A DNA stretch of 41,155 bases from Clostridium sp. UBA4108 (GTDB lineage Bacteria > Bacillota > Clostridia > Clostridiales > Clostridiaceae). The position numbers and the translations under genes are program-made. The notes below the pieces were generated by a model, which made no database searches, had not been told where the DNA came from, and saw only the letters and a program-made list of their open reading frames with translations. The DNA is taken from assembly GCA_002381695.1 (NCBI GenBank), contig DFXM01000001.1, positions 246,188-287,342 on the forward strand, given 5' to 3'. Below are positions 25,750 to 34,799 of the stretch, in pieces; position 1 is the first letter of the stretch; each line of letters begins with the position of its first letter.

Positions 25750-26094
25750 ATGGAGAATTGTTTATTCTGTAAGATAGCAAAAGGGGAAATTCCATCTTCA
25801 AAGATTTACGAGGATGAAAAAATTTTAGTATTTAAAGATATAAGTCCTGAAGCCCCAGTGCATATATTAATTATACCAAAGGCTCATATAACTTCTTTGA
25901 ATTATATAAATGCCGAGAATAATCATATAATTTCATATATATTTACTAAAATTCCTAACATAGCTAAGGAAGTTGGCATATATGAAGAAGGCTATAGGGT
26001 AGTGACTAATATAGGAGAAAAAGGTGGGCAAACAGTAAATCACCTACATTTCCATATATTAGGAGGAAGGAATTTAAAGTGGCCACCAGGTTAA
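25750..26094 (+). CDS. HIT family protein (HinT-like nucleotide hydrolase)
   Basis: Small histidine-triad protein, probably a purine nucleoside phosphoramidase. The 114-aa product begins CLFCKIAKGEIPSSKIYEDE, the HinT start with a CxxC zinc pair, and ends with the triad NHLHFHILGGRNLKWPPG. AGGTGATT precedes the ATG. The 128-bp gap after mtaB shows no clear promoter or terminator. Physiological substrate is unknown for most members. Confidence 0.94.
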   Translation: MENCLFCKIAKGEIPSSKIYEDEKILVFKDISPEAPVHILIIPKAHITSLNYINAENNHIISYIFTKIPNIAKEVGIYEEGYRVVTNIGEKGGQTVNHLHFHILGGRNLKWPPG

Positions 26095-26124
26095 ATTCAC
26101 TTAAAATAAAAAGTGCCGAAAATC

Positions 26125-26153
26125 TTGACATTACACAATGTGAATTGTATAAT
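26125..26153 (+). promoter_or_regulatory. Consensus sigma-A promoter of rpsU
   Basis: TTGACA (26125-26130), exactly 17 bp, TATAAT (26148-26153). Both boxes are perfect, the best promoter in the window, giving a leader of about 70 nt. Confidence 0.9.
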
Positions 26154-26231
26154 TGAAAATGTGCTATTTAGGCCTCGCATTGGCTACTTTTAATTAAATT
26201 TGAATTGAGCTAGCGGAGGGAGGGATAATAA

Positions 26232-26408
26232 ATGTCAGAGATAAAAGTTGGAGAAAATGAATCATTAGAGAATGCATTAAGAAGATTTAAGAAAAAATGC
26301 GCAAGAGCTGGTGTTCTTTCAGAAGTTAGAAAGAGAGAACATTATGAAAAACCAAGTGTAAAAAGAAAGAAAAAATCAGAAGCTGCTAGAAAGAGAAAAT
26401 TCAAGTAG
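26232..26408 (+). CDS. rpsU: 30S ribosomal protein S21
   Basis: Small-subunit protein near the anti-Shine-Dalgarno region. The 58-aa product starts MSEIKVGENESLENALRRFKKK and ends in a Lys/Arg-rich tail, the standard S21 pattern. GGAGGGAGGGA precedes the ATG. yqeY follows 26 nt after the stop, the conserved rpsU-yqeY pair. Confidence 0.97.
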   Translation: MSEIKVGENESLENALRRFKKKCARAGVLSEVRKREHYEKPSVKRKKKSEAARKRKFK

Positions 26409-26434
26409 GATTTTGAAAGAAGGTTGTTTTAAGA

Positions 26435-26884
26435 ATGTCATTCCTTAAGGAAAAATTACAGGAAGACTGGAAAAATGCTCTTAAACAAAAAGATAAATTT
26501 AGAGCAAGTGTAATTAGCATGGCTAAAGCAGCTATTTTATTAGTTGAAAAGGCTGGCGCTTCAAATCTTAATGATGAAGAAATTATTGAGATTTTAGCTA
26601 AGGAAGTAAAACAAAGACGTGATGCTTTGGTGGAATTTGAAAAAGGCAATAGACAAGACTTAGTTGACGATACTAATCGTGAAATAGAAATCTTGCTACA
26701 ATACCTTCCTCAGCAGTTAACAGAAGATGAAATTCGAGAAATTGTTATAGAGTCAGCCCAAAAACTTGGCGCTAGTAGCATGAAAGATATGGGAAAAATT
26801 ATGTCTGATATAAGACCTAAAGTAAATGGTCGTGCAGATGGAAAAATTATAAGTCAAATAGTTAAAGAATATTTGAATAAATAG
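26435..26884 (+). CDS. yqeY: GatB/YqeY domain-containing protein
   Basis: A 149-aa helical protein of the YqeY family, related to the C-terminal tRNA-binding part of GatB; its exact role is not established, although it may touch tRNA. Visible family features are FLKEKLQEDWKNALKQKDKFRASVI at the start, EIEILLQYLPQQLTEDEI in the middle and DGKIISQIVKEYL at the end. It probably shares the strong rpsU promoter and ends at a strong hairpin. Confidence 0.92.
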   Translation: MSFLKEKLQEDWKNALKQKDKFRASVISMAKAAILLVEKAGASNLNDEEIIEILAKEVKQRRDALVEFEKGNRQDLVDDTNREIEILLQYLPQQLTEDEIREIVIESAQKLGASSMKDMGKIMSDIRPKVNGRADGKIISQIVKEYLNK

Positions 26885-26915
26885 AAAGAACTCAGCATAT
26901 GCTGAGTTCTTTTAA
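26885..26915 (+). terminator. Terminator after yqeY
   Basis: Perfect palindrome 26885-26912 (AAAGAACTCAGC and its complement) ending in a T-run. Confidence 0.85.
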
Positions 26916-27028
26916 ATTTATTCAAATATATAAGTTGGTTTTATTTTAAATGAGAGTAATTTATCAATATTAAAACTCATAAAATTAAAAGAGGTGCTAT
27001 GAAATTTTATAAGTTTGAGGTGATAAAG

Positions 27029-27322
27029 TTGGGAAGCAAGTTTGATAGGATGAAAGAGAAGTTAATAAGTGAATTAGAATTGCCAGAAGATATAGCTTTA
27101 AATCTACCCAAAATAACAGTTATAGCAAAAAAAGAAATTACTATAGAAAATCATAAGGGAATAATAAAATTTGATGAGAGAGAAATAATAGTAAACACTC
27201 CTTTGGGAGCTATAAAAATATGGGGTGAAAATCTTATAATTATTTTTGTGGGAGGGAACACAATAACTATAAGTGGAATATTTAAAGCTATTGTGTATGA
27301 AGATTATGAAGAAACTAGATAA
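27029..27322 (+). CDS. yqfC: Sporulation protein YqfC
   Basis: Small YabP-like sporulation protein, made in the mother cell in Bacillus; molecular role unclear. The body (KFDRMKEKLISELELPEDI, LPKITVIAKKEITIENHKGIIKF and the C-terminal IIIFVGGNTITISGI) fits the YabP/YqfC family. Two starts are possible: ATG 26999, whose GAGGTG is only 2 nt away, and TTG 27029, with GAGGTGA 5 nt away. The latter gives 97 aa, like homologues, and is preferred. The C-terminus overlaps yqfD. Confidence 0.88.
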   Translation: MGSKFDRMKEKLISELELPEDIALNLPKITVIAKKEITIENHKGIIKFDEREIIVNTPLGAIKIWGENLIIIFVGGNTITISGIFKAIVYEDYEETR

Positions 27323-28460
27323 TTTTAAAAAGAGCTATATTATAGTAAGAATAGAAAGTATATATAATGAAAAAATATTAAACTATTTGTGGAAGAACTC
27401 CATAGAATTAAGAAAAATTAAGAAGAATAATGCATACTCTATGAATTTACAAATAAAATTAAAGGATTATAATTACTTAAGAGATATAGTTAGTAAATCA
27501 AATGGAAAAATGAAGATAATAGATAGAAAGGGTGCTGATTTTTTAAAAATAAAATTAGGAAGAAGAAAGCTACTTATGGGTGGAATAGTAATATTTCTTG
27601 GAATAATTTATTATTTATCCGGGTTTATTTGGGAAGTTAATATTAAGACTGATAAATATCTATCACCACTAGAAGTTAGAAATCTATTAAAGAGTTATGG
27701 TATTATGATAGGAAGTAGAAAAAGCTCACTAGATATGCAAAAATTAGAGGAGAATATCATTAGAGATATAGATGAAGTAATGTGGGTAAAAACCAGAATA
27801 GCCGGTTCTAAATTGTCTGTAGAGATAATAGAAAGGCAAGAACCTCCAACTATAGCAGAAAAAAAATACACAGGAAATATAGTAGCTTCTAAAGATGGAA
27901 TTATAAATAGAATATATACAAAAGCTGGTACATCAGTTAAAATGCCTGGTGATATAGTAAAGGCTGGAGATTTAATAGTTATGGGACAAGAAGGTAAGGA
28001 GGGTATGGAATTTAGTGTTAAGGCTGAAGGAAAAGTATATGCCACTACGTTTCATGAAGAAATCAAGGAAGAACCTGTGGAGACTGTTGAGAGAAGGAGA
28101 ACAGGAAAATATTTTAGAAATTATTATATAAACATAAGAAATAAAAAGGTTTATATAAAAAATTCATTAAATAACTTTACAAATTATGATAAAATAGAAA
28201 ATAAAAATAAATTTTTAAATGAAGAAACTTATTATGAAATTGAAGAAATAAAGGTTCCTATAAATCCACAAGAAGTAATTAGGGAATTAGAGAGCAAAAT
28301 TAAATTAAATTTAGACAAATCAACAAAAATTCTAAGTGTGATCCCAGAAGTAAAGAATATGAATGGTAAATATGTAGTTAGAGTAATAATGACTGTAGAA
28401 GAGAATATTGCAAAAGATCAAAGTGAAGTTAGTGGAAAAGGTACTGAAACGTCTAAGTAA
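27306..28460 (+). CDS. yqfD: Sporulation protein YqfD
   Basis: Membrane protein of the YqfD family, expressed with YqfC in sporulation; function not defined. About 75 N-terminal residues lie before one membrane helix (LLMGGIVIFLGIIYYLSGFIW). After it comes a POTRA-like stretch (WEVNIKTDKYLSPLEVRNLLKSYGI) and a beta-rich region with EIIERQEPP and GDIVKAGDLIVMG. The start is uncertain: ATGs at 27273, 27297 and 27306 all lie inside yqfC and none has a strong ribosome site. ATG 27306 gives 384 aa, near the family length. It is probably coupled to yqfC translation. Confidence 0.88.
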   Translation: MKKLDNFKKSYIIVRIESIYNEKILNYLWKNSIELRKIKKNNAYSMNLQIKLKDYNYLRDIVSKSNGKMKIIDRKGADFLKIKLGRRKLLMGGIVIFLGIIYYLSGFIWEVNIKTDKYLSPLEVRNLLKSYGIMIGSRKSSLDMQKLEENIIRDIDEVMWVKTRIAGSKLSVEIIERQEPPTIAEKKYTGNIVASKDGIINRIYTKAGTSVKMPGDIVKAGDLIVMGQEGKEGMEFSVKAEGKVYATTFHEEIKEEPVETVERRRTGKYFRNYYINIRNKKVYIKNSLNNFTNYDKIENKNKFLNEETYYEIEEIKVPINPQEVIRELESKIKLNLDKSTKILSVIPEVKNMNGKYVVRVIMTVEENIAKDQSEVSGKGTETSK

Positions 28461-28491
28461 TGAGGTTCTTTATATTTAGAGGGTGATAAAT

Positions 28492-30636
28492 ATGGGATAT
28501 AAAAAAACATATAAAAAAATTAAGTTACCTAAGCTAAAACCCTATATAATATTTATAGGGACTATGATTATAATCTATATGATTTTAAGTTCAACATTAG
28601 TGACGAAAAAATACAATTTAAGACCAGGTGATATTGCAAGATTTGATATAAAAGCTTCAAGAGATGTAGAGGATAAAATATCTACACAAAAGAATATAGA
28701 AGAAGAGCTTAAACATATACAAGAATTATATACTTACGATGCTAATGTTAGAAAGAATGCAATTCAAAATATTGAAGGGCTTTTTATGGCAGTAGAGCAA
28801 GTAAATAATGATATTAATTTTAACATTCCATCTAATGAAGCAGAAATATCACCAGAAAAGAGACAAGAAGCAGAGGATAAAGTTAAGAATGATAAAATAA
28901 AATTATTAAAAGAAAAAAGTCCAATTAAAAATTTATCTGTAGACAATTATAATATATTGTTGATCTTAACTAAATCTCAGATAGATGAGCTTAAAAATAG
29001 TATTATACAATGTGGAAATAATTTATTCGACAGTATGCCAATTCATGAAAATAATACTGAAGAAGTTAGTAAAGCCCAAGGATATATAACGACATATTTT
29101 AATAATACTAGCTTTTCTAAAAATTTAAAAGAGTTAGCTATGTCTATAGGATATAGTCAAGTTAAGACTACTTATTTTATTGATCATAAGAAAACAGAAG
29201 AATCAAGACAAGAAGTGATTAAAAATGTGAAGCCAGTCATAATAAAAAAAGACCAGACTATAATCAGTGAAGGGCAACCTATAAGTGAAAATCAGATAGA
29301 GATTTTAAATGAATTAGGGCTTTTAGATAATAATAAATCTTTTTCCATAAACCTTCACTTGGCACTAATTATAATAGTAGTAGGTATTATAGGATTACAA
29401 TGGATATATATGAAGGGTAAATGTAAGGAAATATATGAGGATAATGACAAATTATTAGTTATAAATATTTTAACTATCTTTACTATAATAGTTGGAAGAG
29501 CTATTGTAGGATTTTCCCCTTATGTGATTCCATTTGCCTGTGTGCCAATTCTTTTATGTGTATTAATCAATGATAGGATTTCTTTGATAATCAGTATTCT
29601 TAATGTAGTCTTTATGGCATATATTACGGAATTTTCAGTGGATGTTATATTAATAGCCTTGATAAACTCCATAGTAGCTCCAATTTTACTAAAGAGAGTG
29701 CAACAAAGAAATGATATATTATATACATCAGTAGCTATAGGTGCTATAAATATATTGTTTGCTACAGGCATAGGATATTTCTTAAATACAAATGTACCAA
29801 TGATTCTAAAAAGAGCATTGTTCACTGGATTAGCTGGTATAATTTCCGGAATATTAGCTATAGGTATACTTCCGTTTTTAGAGAATATATTTCATTTAGT
29901 AACTAATATAAAACTATTAGAATTAGCAAATCCTAATAATCCTTTGATTAAAAGATTGCTATTAGAAGCTCCTGGTACATATCATCATTCTGTACTAGTG
30001 GCAAATCTTTCAGAAATGGCTGCTGAAAAAGTAGGAGCAAATCCTATTCTTACAAGAGTTGCTGCTTATTATCATGATGTTGGCAAATTAGAAAGACCTT
30101 ACTATTTTAAAGAGAATCAGCTAGGGATGGATAATCCTCATGATGATATAACTCCATCATTAAGTGCATTAATAATTATTTCACATGTAGATGATGGTGT
30201 TAAGTTAGGAGAAAAGTATGGGCTTCCGAAAGCTATTATTGACGTAATAGCACAGCATCATGGAGATTCATTAGTAAAATATTTTTATATTACAATGAGA
30301 AATAATAGTGAACATCCAGATGAAGTCAAAGAGGAAGACTATAAATATAGAGGACCAGCACCTATTTCAAAGGAGGCAGCTCTGGTAATGATGGCAGATA
30401 GTGTAGAAGCAGCTGTTAGGTCTATATCAAATCCTACTAAAGAGAAAGTAGAGAGTATGGTTAATAATATCATAAAGGGGAAAATAGATGATAATCAGCT
30501 TATTAATTCAGATTTAACTTTTAAAGATATTGAATCTATAAGAGAAAGCTTTTTAAAGGTTTTAACAGGAATATATCATGAAAGGATTGAATATCCAAAA
30601 GAGAAGCTGAATAATGAGAATAAGGAGAAGGAATAA
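28492..30636 (+). CDS. pgpH: PgpH (YqfF) cyclic-di-AMP phosphodiesterase, 7TM-HD family
   Basis: Membrane enzyme that hydrolyses the second messenger c-di-AMP. Order: one N-terminal membrane helix (about residues 16-35), a large extracellular 7TMR-HDED region to about 285, a bundle of seven helices (about 290-470), then a cytosolic HD domain with YHHSVLVANLSEMA, YYHDVGKLERP and AQHHGD as metal ligands. Length is 714 aa. The start is ATG 28492, 5 nt after AGAGGGTGA; a GTG at 28483 is in the site. Its stop overlaps the ybeY start (TAATG). The order yqfD-pgpH-ybeY-dgkA-cdd-era-recO is a conserved firmicute block. Confidence 0.95.
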   Translation: MGYKKTYKKIKLPKLKPYIIFIGTMIIIYMILSSTLVTKKYNLRPGDIARFDIKASRDVEDKISTQKNIEEELKHIQELYTYDANVRKNAIQNIEGLFMAVEQVNNDINFNIPSNEAEISPEKRQEAEDKVKNDKIKLLKEKSPIKNLSVDNYNILLILTKSQIDELKNSIIQCGNNLFDSMPIHENNTEEVSKAQGYITTYFNNTSFSKNLKELAMSIGYSQVKTTYFIDHKKTEESRQEVIKNVKPVIIKKDQTIISEGQPISENQIEILNELGLLDNNKSFSINLHLALIIIVVGIIGLQWIYMKGKCKEIYEDNDKLLVINILTIFTIIVGRAIVGFSPYVIPFACVPILLCVLINDRISLIISILNVVFMAYITEFSVDVILIALINSIVAPILLKRVQQRNDILYTSVAIGAINILFATGIGYFLNTNVPMILKRALFTGLAGIISGILAIGILPFLENIFHLVTNIKLLELANPNNPLIKRLLLEAPGTYHHSVLVANLSEMAAEKVGANPILTRVAAYYHDVGKLERPYYFKENQLGMDNPHDDITPSLSALIIISHVDDGVKLGEKYGLPKAIIDVIAQHHGDSLVKYFYITMRNNSEHPDEVKEEDYKYRGPAPISKEAALVMMADSVEAAVRSISNPTKEKVESMVNNIIKGKIDDNQLINSDLTFKDIESIRESFLKVLTGIYHERIEYPKEKLNNENKEKE

Positions 30637-31136
30637 TGATATATATAGATAATAGACAATGTAAAGTTCAGGTAAATGAAGAAGTAGAAAGTGTTATTGA
30701 AGAGGTAGTCCAATACACTCTAAGCGAAGAAAAAGTAAATTTAGAGTATGAGATTAGCATAATATTTGTAGATAATGAAGAGATTAGAGAAATTAATATG
30801 GATACAAGAGAAATAGATAAGGTTACAGATGTATTATCCTTTCCCATGTTAGATTATCCTAATGGTCAGGTTTTTAAGGATGTATATAGTAAGGAAAATT
30901 TGGCTCCAAGTGATTTCAATGAAGGTGTTTTAATTTTAGGAGATATGGCTATATCCATAGAGAGGGCATTAGAACAAAGTATAGAATATGGGCATTCCTT
31001 TAAACGAGAAGTATGTTATTTAGTAGTACATTCAGTACTTCATCTTCTAGGATATGATCATATGGAGGAAAAAGATAAGGTTAAGATGAGAGAGAGAGAG
31101 GAATATATATTAAAGAACTTTGACATTAAACGATAG
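30636..31136 (+). CDS. ybeY: Endoribonuclease YbeY, rRNA maturation factor
   Basis: Metal-dependent RNase involved in 16S rRNA 3' processing and ribosome quality control. The zinc motif is in HSVLHLLGYDHMEE (H-x3-H-x5-H), and the preceding TDVLSFPMLD and LGDMAISIERA segments are standard. Length is 166 aa. The ATG overlaps the pgpH stop by one base. A small hairpin after the gene separates it from the dgkA fusion. Confidence 0.96.
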   Translation: MIYIDNRQCKVQVNEEVESVIEEVVQYTLSEEKVNLEYEISIIFVDNEEIREINMDTREIDKVTDVLSFPMLDYPNGQVFKDVYSKENLAPSDFNEGVLILGDMAISIERALEQSIEYGHSFKREVCYLVVHSVLHLLGYDHMEEKDKVKMREREEYILKNFDIKR

Positions 31137-31151
31137 TTAAGCAGTAATAAA

Positions 31152-31181
31152 TGACATGGTTATTTGCCATGTCAATTTGTT
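31152..31181 (+). terminator. Hairpin after ybeY
   Basis: TGACATGG (31152-31159) pairs with CCATGTCA (31167-31174), followed by ATTTGTTT. Confidence 0.65.
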
Positions 31182-31197
31182 TAAGGTGGGATAATGA

Positions 31198-31896
31198 ATG
31201 AAAGTAAAGAAACTGGTTGATAGTTTTAATTATGCTATTGAGGGAATAATATATTCTATAAGAACTCAAAGGAATATGAGAATACACATGGTAGTAGCAA
31301 TGATAGTTCTCATAGGATGTTTTTTCTTTGATTTAACAAAAATAGAACTCTTAGTATTAACAATAACCATAACTATGGTTATTGTAGCAGAAATGATAAA
31401 TACTGCTGTGGAAGCTGCAATAGATGCTACTACAAATTATTATCACCCCCTTGCAAAAATAGCTAAAAATGTAGCAGCAGGAGCAGTCCTAATCACTGCT
31501 TTAAATGCACTTTTAGTAGCATATATTATATTCTATGACAAGGTATTACCCTTCTCAATTACAATACTTTTAAAAATAAAGAACTTTGATTCACATATGA
31601 TATTTATAATGTTAGTTATTGTTAGTATAGCCACTATAGTTGTAAAGGCTATTTATGATGAAGGAACTCCATTAAGAGGGGGAATGCCAAGTGGGCATAG
31701 TGCACTAGCTTTTTCAGTAGCGACTACCATAACATTACTTACTAGTGAACCATTAATAATGATATTGGCTTTTTTACTAGCATTAATTGTAGCACAAAGT
31801 AGGGTTGATTCGGAAGTTCATTCAATTATAGAGGTAACACTTGGTGGAGCTTTTGGGTGTTTGCTGACTTTATTGTTATACCAATTATTGGGATAA
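31198..31896 (+). CDS. Undecaprenol/diacylglycerol kinase (DgkA) fused to a PAP2 phosphatase
   Basis: Two membrane enzymes in one 232-aa chain. Residues 1-120 are a DgkA-type lipid kinase: FNYAIEGIIYSIRTQRNMRIH, the catalytic VAEMINTAVEAAID and three helices. Residues 130-232 are a PAP2-like acid phosphatase with GGMPSGHSALAFS and AQSRVDSEVHSIIEV, the two histidine motifs. Together they could phosphorylate and dephosphorylate undecaprenol or diacylglycerol, but the direction and substrate are inferred. In Bacillus the same slot holds a stand-alone dgkA. AAGGTGGG lies 7 nt before the ATG. No frameshift is needed, so the fusion is genuine in this sequence. Confidence 0.9.
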   Translation: MKVKKLVDSFNYAIEGIIYSIRTQRNMRIHMVVAMIVLIGCFFFDLTKIELLVLTITITMVIVAEMINTAVEAAIDATTNYYHPLAKIAKNVAAGAVLITALNALLVAYIIFYDKVLPFSITILLKIKNFDSHMIFIMLVIVSIATIVVKAIYDEGTPLRGGMPSGHSALAFSVATTITLLTSEPLIMILAFLLALIVAQSRVDSEVHSIIEVTLGGAFGCLLTLLLYQLLG

Positions 31897-31909
31897 AAAG
31901 TTGATTTTA

Positions 31910-31937
31910 TTGAAAATATATTATAAAGTGATATAAT
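31910..31937 (+). promoter_or_regulatory. Candidate promoter of cdd-era-recO
   Basis: TTGAAA (31910-31915), 16-bp spacer, TATAAT (31932-31937), 39 bp before the cdd start. Confidence 0.55.
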
Positions 31938-31975
31938 TGATGTACTAATAAGAAATTATAGTGGAGGTTAGCCTT

Positions 31976-32374
31976 ATGGAAAATAGAGATTTAGTAAAAT
32001 TAGCAATAGAAGCAAGAGAAAAAGCATATGTACCTTACTCTAACTTTGCAGTAGGAGCTGCAGTTGAAATGGAAGATGGTAAGATTTTTACGGGATGTAA
32101 TATAGAAAATGCATCTTATGGAGCAACTAATTGCGCAGAGAGAACAGCTATATTTAAGGCAGTATCAGAAGGGTATAAAATGATAAAAAAAATAGCTGTT
32201 ATTGGAGATATGTCAACATACACAGCACCTTGCGGTATCTGTAGACAGGTCATTGCGGAATTTGCAGATAAAGACACAATTATAATAGTGATAAAAAATG
32301 AAAGTGATTATTTAATAAAGACCCTGGAAGACATTTTACCAGGAGCATTCACAAAAGAAGACTTGCTAAAATAA
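31976..32374 (+). CDS. cdd: Cytidine deaminase
   Basis: Zinc enzyme of pyrimidine salvage that deaminates cytidine and deoxycytidine. The catalytic motif is NCAERTA with Cys and the proton-carrying Glu; the other two zinc cysteines are in APCGICRQV. The 132-aa length is that of the homotetrameric class. The start is ATG 31976 after GTGGAGG; an upstream GTG at 31961 is part of that site. era follows 12 nt after the stop. Confidence 0.97.
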   Translation: MENRDLVKLAIEAREKAYVPYSNFAVGAAVEMEDGKIFTGCNIENASYGATNCAERTAIFKAVSEGYKMIKKIAVIGDMSTYTAPCGICRQVIAEFADKDTIIIVIKNESDYLIKTLEDILPGAFTKEDLLK

Positions 32375-32386
32375 GGAGGAAACATA

Positions 32387-33265
32387 TTGAAATCAGGATT
32401 TATAACAATTATAGGAAGACCAAATGTAGGAAAATCTACATTACTTAATAATTTAATGGGTGAAAAACTATCTATAGTATCTAGTAGACCACAAACTACA
32501 AGAAATAATATACAGACTATATTAACTAAAGATGAGTATCAAATAGTATTTGTTGATACTCCAGGAATGCATAAGCCAAAACATAAATTAGGTGAATATA
32601 TGGTTAAAATAGCAAAAGATTCTTTAAAAGAGGTAGATTTAGTGCTTTTTTTAGTTAATCCTAGTGATGAACCTAATAGGGGAGATATATATATTCTTGA
32701 GCAATTAAAAGAATGTGAAACTCCAATTTTTTTAGTATTAAATAAAATAGATGAAAATACAAATGAAAGAGTGGCTAAAACTTTAGAGGAATATTCAAAG
32801 CTTTATGATTTTAAGCAGATAATTCCTATATCAGCTATAAATGGTAAAAATACTGATAAGCTTTTAGAACTAATCTCTATGGAACTTCCAGAAGGACCAA
32901 TGTATTATCCTGAAGATATGATTACTGACCAAAATGAAAGATTTATAGTTGGTGAAATCATTAGAGAAAAAGCTTTGAGACTCTTATCACAAGAGGTTCC
33001 CCATGGAATAGCTGTTGAGTTAATAACTATGAAAAAAAGAGAAGATGATAGCTATCTAATAGAAGGAAATATGTTATGTGAAAAAAATTCTCATAAAGGT
33101 ATTATTATTGGAAAAAATGGGGGCATGATGAAAAAAATATCCACTTATGCAAGGCAAGACATAGAGAAATTTCTAGGATGTAAAGTTACACTAAAGCTTT
33201 GGGTAAAGGTAAAGGGTGACTGGAGAGACAGTTCCTTTATGTTAAAGGAACTTGGTTATAAATAA
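32387..33265 (+). CDS. era: GTPase Era
   Basis: Ribosome-assembly GTPase that binds the 3' end of 16S rRNA. G motifs: GRPNVGKST (residues 10-18), DTPGMHKP, and NKID. The C-terminal KH domain shows GIIIGKNGGMMKKISTYARQDIE. Length is 292 aa. The start is TTG 32387 after AAGGAGG. It lies in the usual cdd-era-recO order. Confidence 0.97.
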   Translation: MKSGFITIIGRPNVGKSTLLNNLMGEKLSIVSSRPQTTRNNIQTILTKDEYQIVFVDTPGMHKPKHKLGEYMVKIAKDSLKEVDLVLFLVNPSDEPNRGDIYILEQLKECETPIFLVLNKIDENTNERVAKTLEEYSKLYDFKQIIPISAINGKNTDKLLELISMELPEGPMYYPEDMITDQNERFIVGEIIREKALRLLSQEVPHGIAVELITMKKREDDSYLIEGNMLCEKNSHKGIIIGKNGGMMKKISTYARQDIEKFLGCKVTLKLWVKVKGDWRDSSFMLKELGYK

Positions 33266-33283
33266 CCTTTAGGAGTGGAATTG

Positions 33284-34033
33284 TTGAATATAGTTAAGAG
33301 CAGGGGTGTAGTAATAAAGAGTCAAGATTATAAAGAGAATGATAGATTGGTTTGGATTTTTACTGAGGACTTTGGAAAAATATCTGCTATAGCTAAAGGC
33401 GCTAAAAAAAGTAAAAATAAGAACTTTTCTACTACTCTTCCTTTTTGCTTTGGCGAATATGTGATGTATAAAGGGAGAAATTTGTACACACTAAATGAGT
33501 CAAAAATCATAGATTCATTTCAGGATATATTGAATGATTACGATACTTTGATTTATGGTTCTTATTTTAATGAGCTTATAGATATAGCTATAGAAGAAGA
33601 GCATAATTTTGAGTTATTTAGAGAACTAGTGAAGTGTTTTTATATTATGAGGAATAAAGCTATAGATTTAGATATCCTAGCTAGATCTTTTGAGATGAAG
33701 GTATTAAAGTCTACTGGATATGGTATAAACCTAGATAGATGTTGTATCTGCGACAAAAAGTTAGATACTTCCAACTACATATCTTTTCAATTCTATGGAG
33801 GAGTTTGTGAAAATTGTCAAAAGATTTATGGTACAAATATATCTAAAGTTGCTTATAATGGAATAAAATTCTTAAATAAACTAGATATAGAAAAAATAGG
33901 AAGATTATCATTAGATAGAAATACTAAAGATGAAATAGCCAAGGTTTTGGAGAATTTTATAAGTAATAATTATAATAGAAAACCTAAGAGTTTATCTATG
34001 CTTAATTATTTTTCACATATAGAAAAACAGTAA
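33284..34033 (+). CDS. recO: DNA repair protein RecO
   Basis: Helps load RecA on SSB-coated single-stranded DNA with RecR and RecF. The N-terminal OB fold (residues 1-80) has SRGVVIKSQDYKENDRLVWIFTEDFG. A helical part follows, with a four-cysteine zinc site in CCICDKKLDTSNYISFQF and GGVCENC. The start is TTG 33284 (or TTG 33281), 5-8 nt after AGGAG; a GTG at 33275 overlaps the ribosome site. Length is about 249 aa. Confidence 0.94.
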   Translation: MNIVKSRGVVIKSQDYKENDRLVWIFTEDFGKISAIAKGAKKSKNKNFSTTLPFCFGEYVMYKGRNLYTLNESKIIDSFQDILNDYDTLIYGSYFNELIDIAIEEEHNFELFRELVKCFYIMRNKAIDLDILARSFEMKVLKSTGYGINLDRCCICDKKLDTSNYISFQFYGGVCENCQKIYGTNISKVAYNGIKFLNKLDIEKIGRLSLDRNTKDEIAKVLENFISNNYNRKPKSLSMLNYFSHIEKQ

Positions 34034-34056
34034 GATAGTGAGGAGAGATGAATTTC

Positions 34057-34593
34057 ATGGAAGAAATAACCTTGAAGAAGATAGATATGTTGAGAGAAAG
34101 AGCTAACTTATCCTATGAAGAAGCTGAGGAGATACTAGAAAATTCCAATGGAGATATAATTGAAGCGCTAGTGTTTTGTGAGAGAGAGAAAGAAAAGAAA
34201 AAAAGAAAGTTTTCTAATGAAAAAATAGATATTGATGAATTTATAGAATATATTAGGTCACTAATAAAAAGCGGAAATGTTACTAGAATCATTATAAGAA
34301 ATGAAAACAATATATTAGTGAACATACCAATAAATGCAGGAATAATAGTAGGCTTTGCATTATTATTGCAACCTATTTTAATATTAATTGGTGCAGCTAC
34401 TGCAGTTGTTGTTAATTTGGAAATAGATATAATCAAAGCTGATGGGAGTGTAGAAGTAGTAAATAAGTTTGTTAAAACGACGGTAGAGCACACTGTAGAT
34501 AAAGCAGGTAAGGTAACCGAAGTTATAAAGGAAAAGGCAAGTCATACTACAAAAGCTATAAAAAATAAATTAGGAAATATGAGATTTAAATAA
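34057..34593 (+). CDS. UBA-like/DUF4342 protein with membrane segment
   Basis: A 178-aa protein of unknown function. Residues 1-45 form a UBA/TS-N-like three-helix unit (LKKIDMLRERANLSYEEAEEILENSNGDIIEALVF), the type seen in NAC and EF-Ts. Then come a lysine stretch, a region resembling DUF4342 (about 70-130) with a hydrophobic segment (about 94-120, INAGIIVGFALLLQPILILIGAATAVVV), and a Lys/Thr-rich helical tail. It starts at ATG 34057, 11 nt after AGGAG, or at ATG 34048 only 2 nt after it. It ends the recO transcription unit. Confidence 0.78.
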   Translation: MEEITLKKIDMLRERANLSYEEAEEILENSNGDIIEALVFCEREKEKKKRKFSNEKIDIDEFIEYIRSLIKSGNVTRIIIRNENNILVNIPINAGIIVGFALLLQPILILIGAATAVVVNLEIDIIKADGSVEVVNKFVKTTVEHTVDKAGKVTEVIKEKASHTTKAIKNKLGNMRFK

Positions 34594-34642
34594 AATTGCT
34601 CCAATGATAGTTAAAGTAGGTATAACTTTCATTGGAGCAATT
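34594..34642 (+). terminator. Long hairpin after the DUF4342-like gene
   Basis: AATTGCTCCAATGA and its complement TCATTGGAGCAATT form the base of a 20-nt-arm hairpin (34594-34613 with 34623-34642) with one internal mismatch. There is no long T-run, so it may act through stem strength or also shield the 3' end. Confidence 0.6.
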
Positions 34643-34799
34643 ACATTTTAAACAGTAATTTTATTCTATATTTTTATAATATATAGATGTAAAGTGATAA
34701 AATAGAAAGATAAAAATGGTGGAATTTGTAGTTTTATAAGCAAAAGTGTGAATTTTTCAAAAAACATAACAATTTCTATGATATACTTTAAGAAACTTA

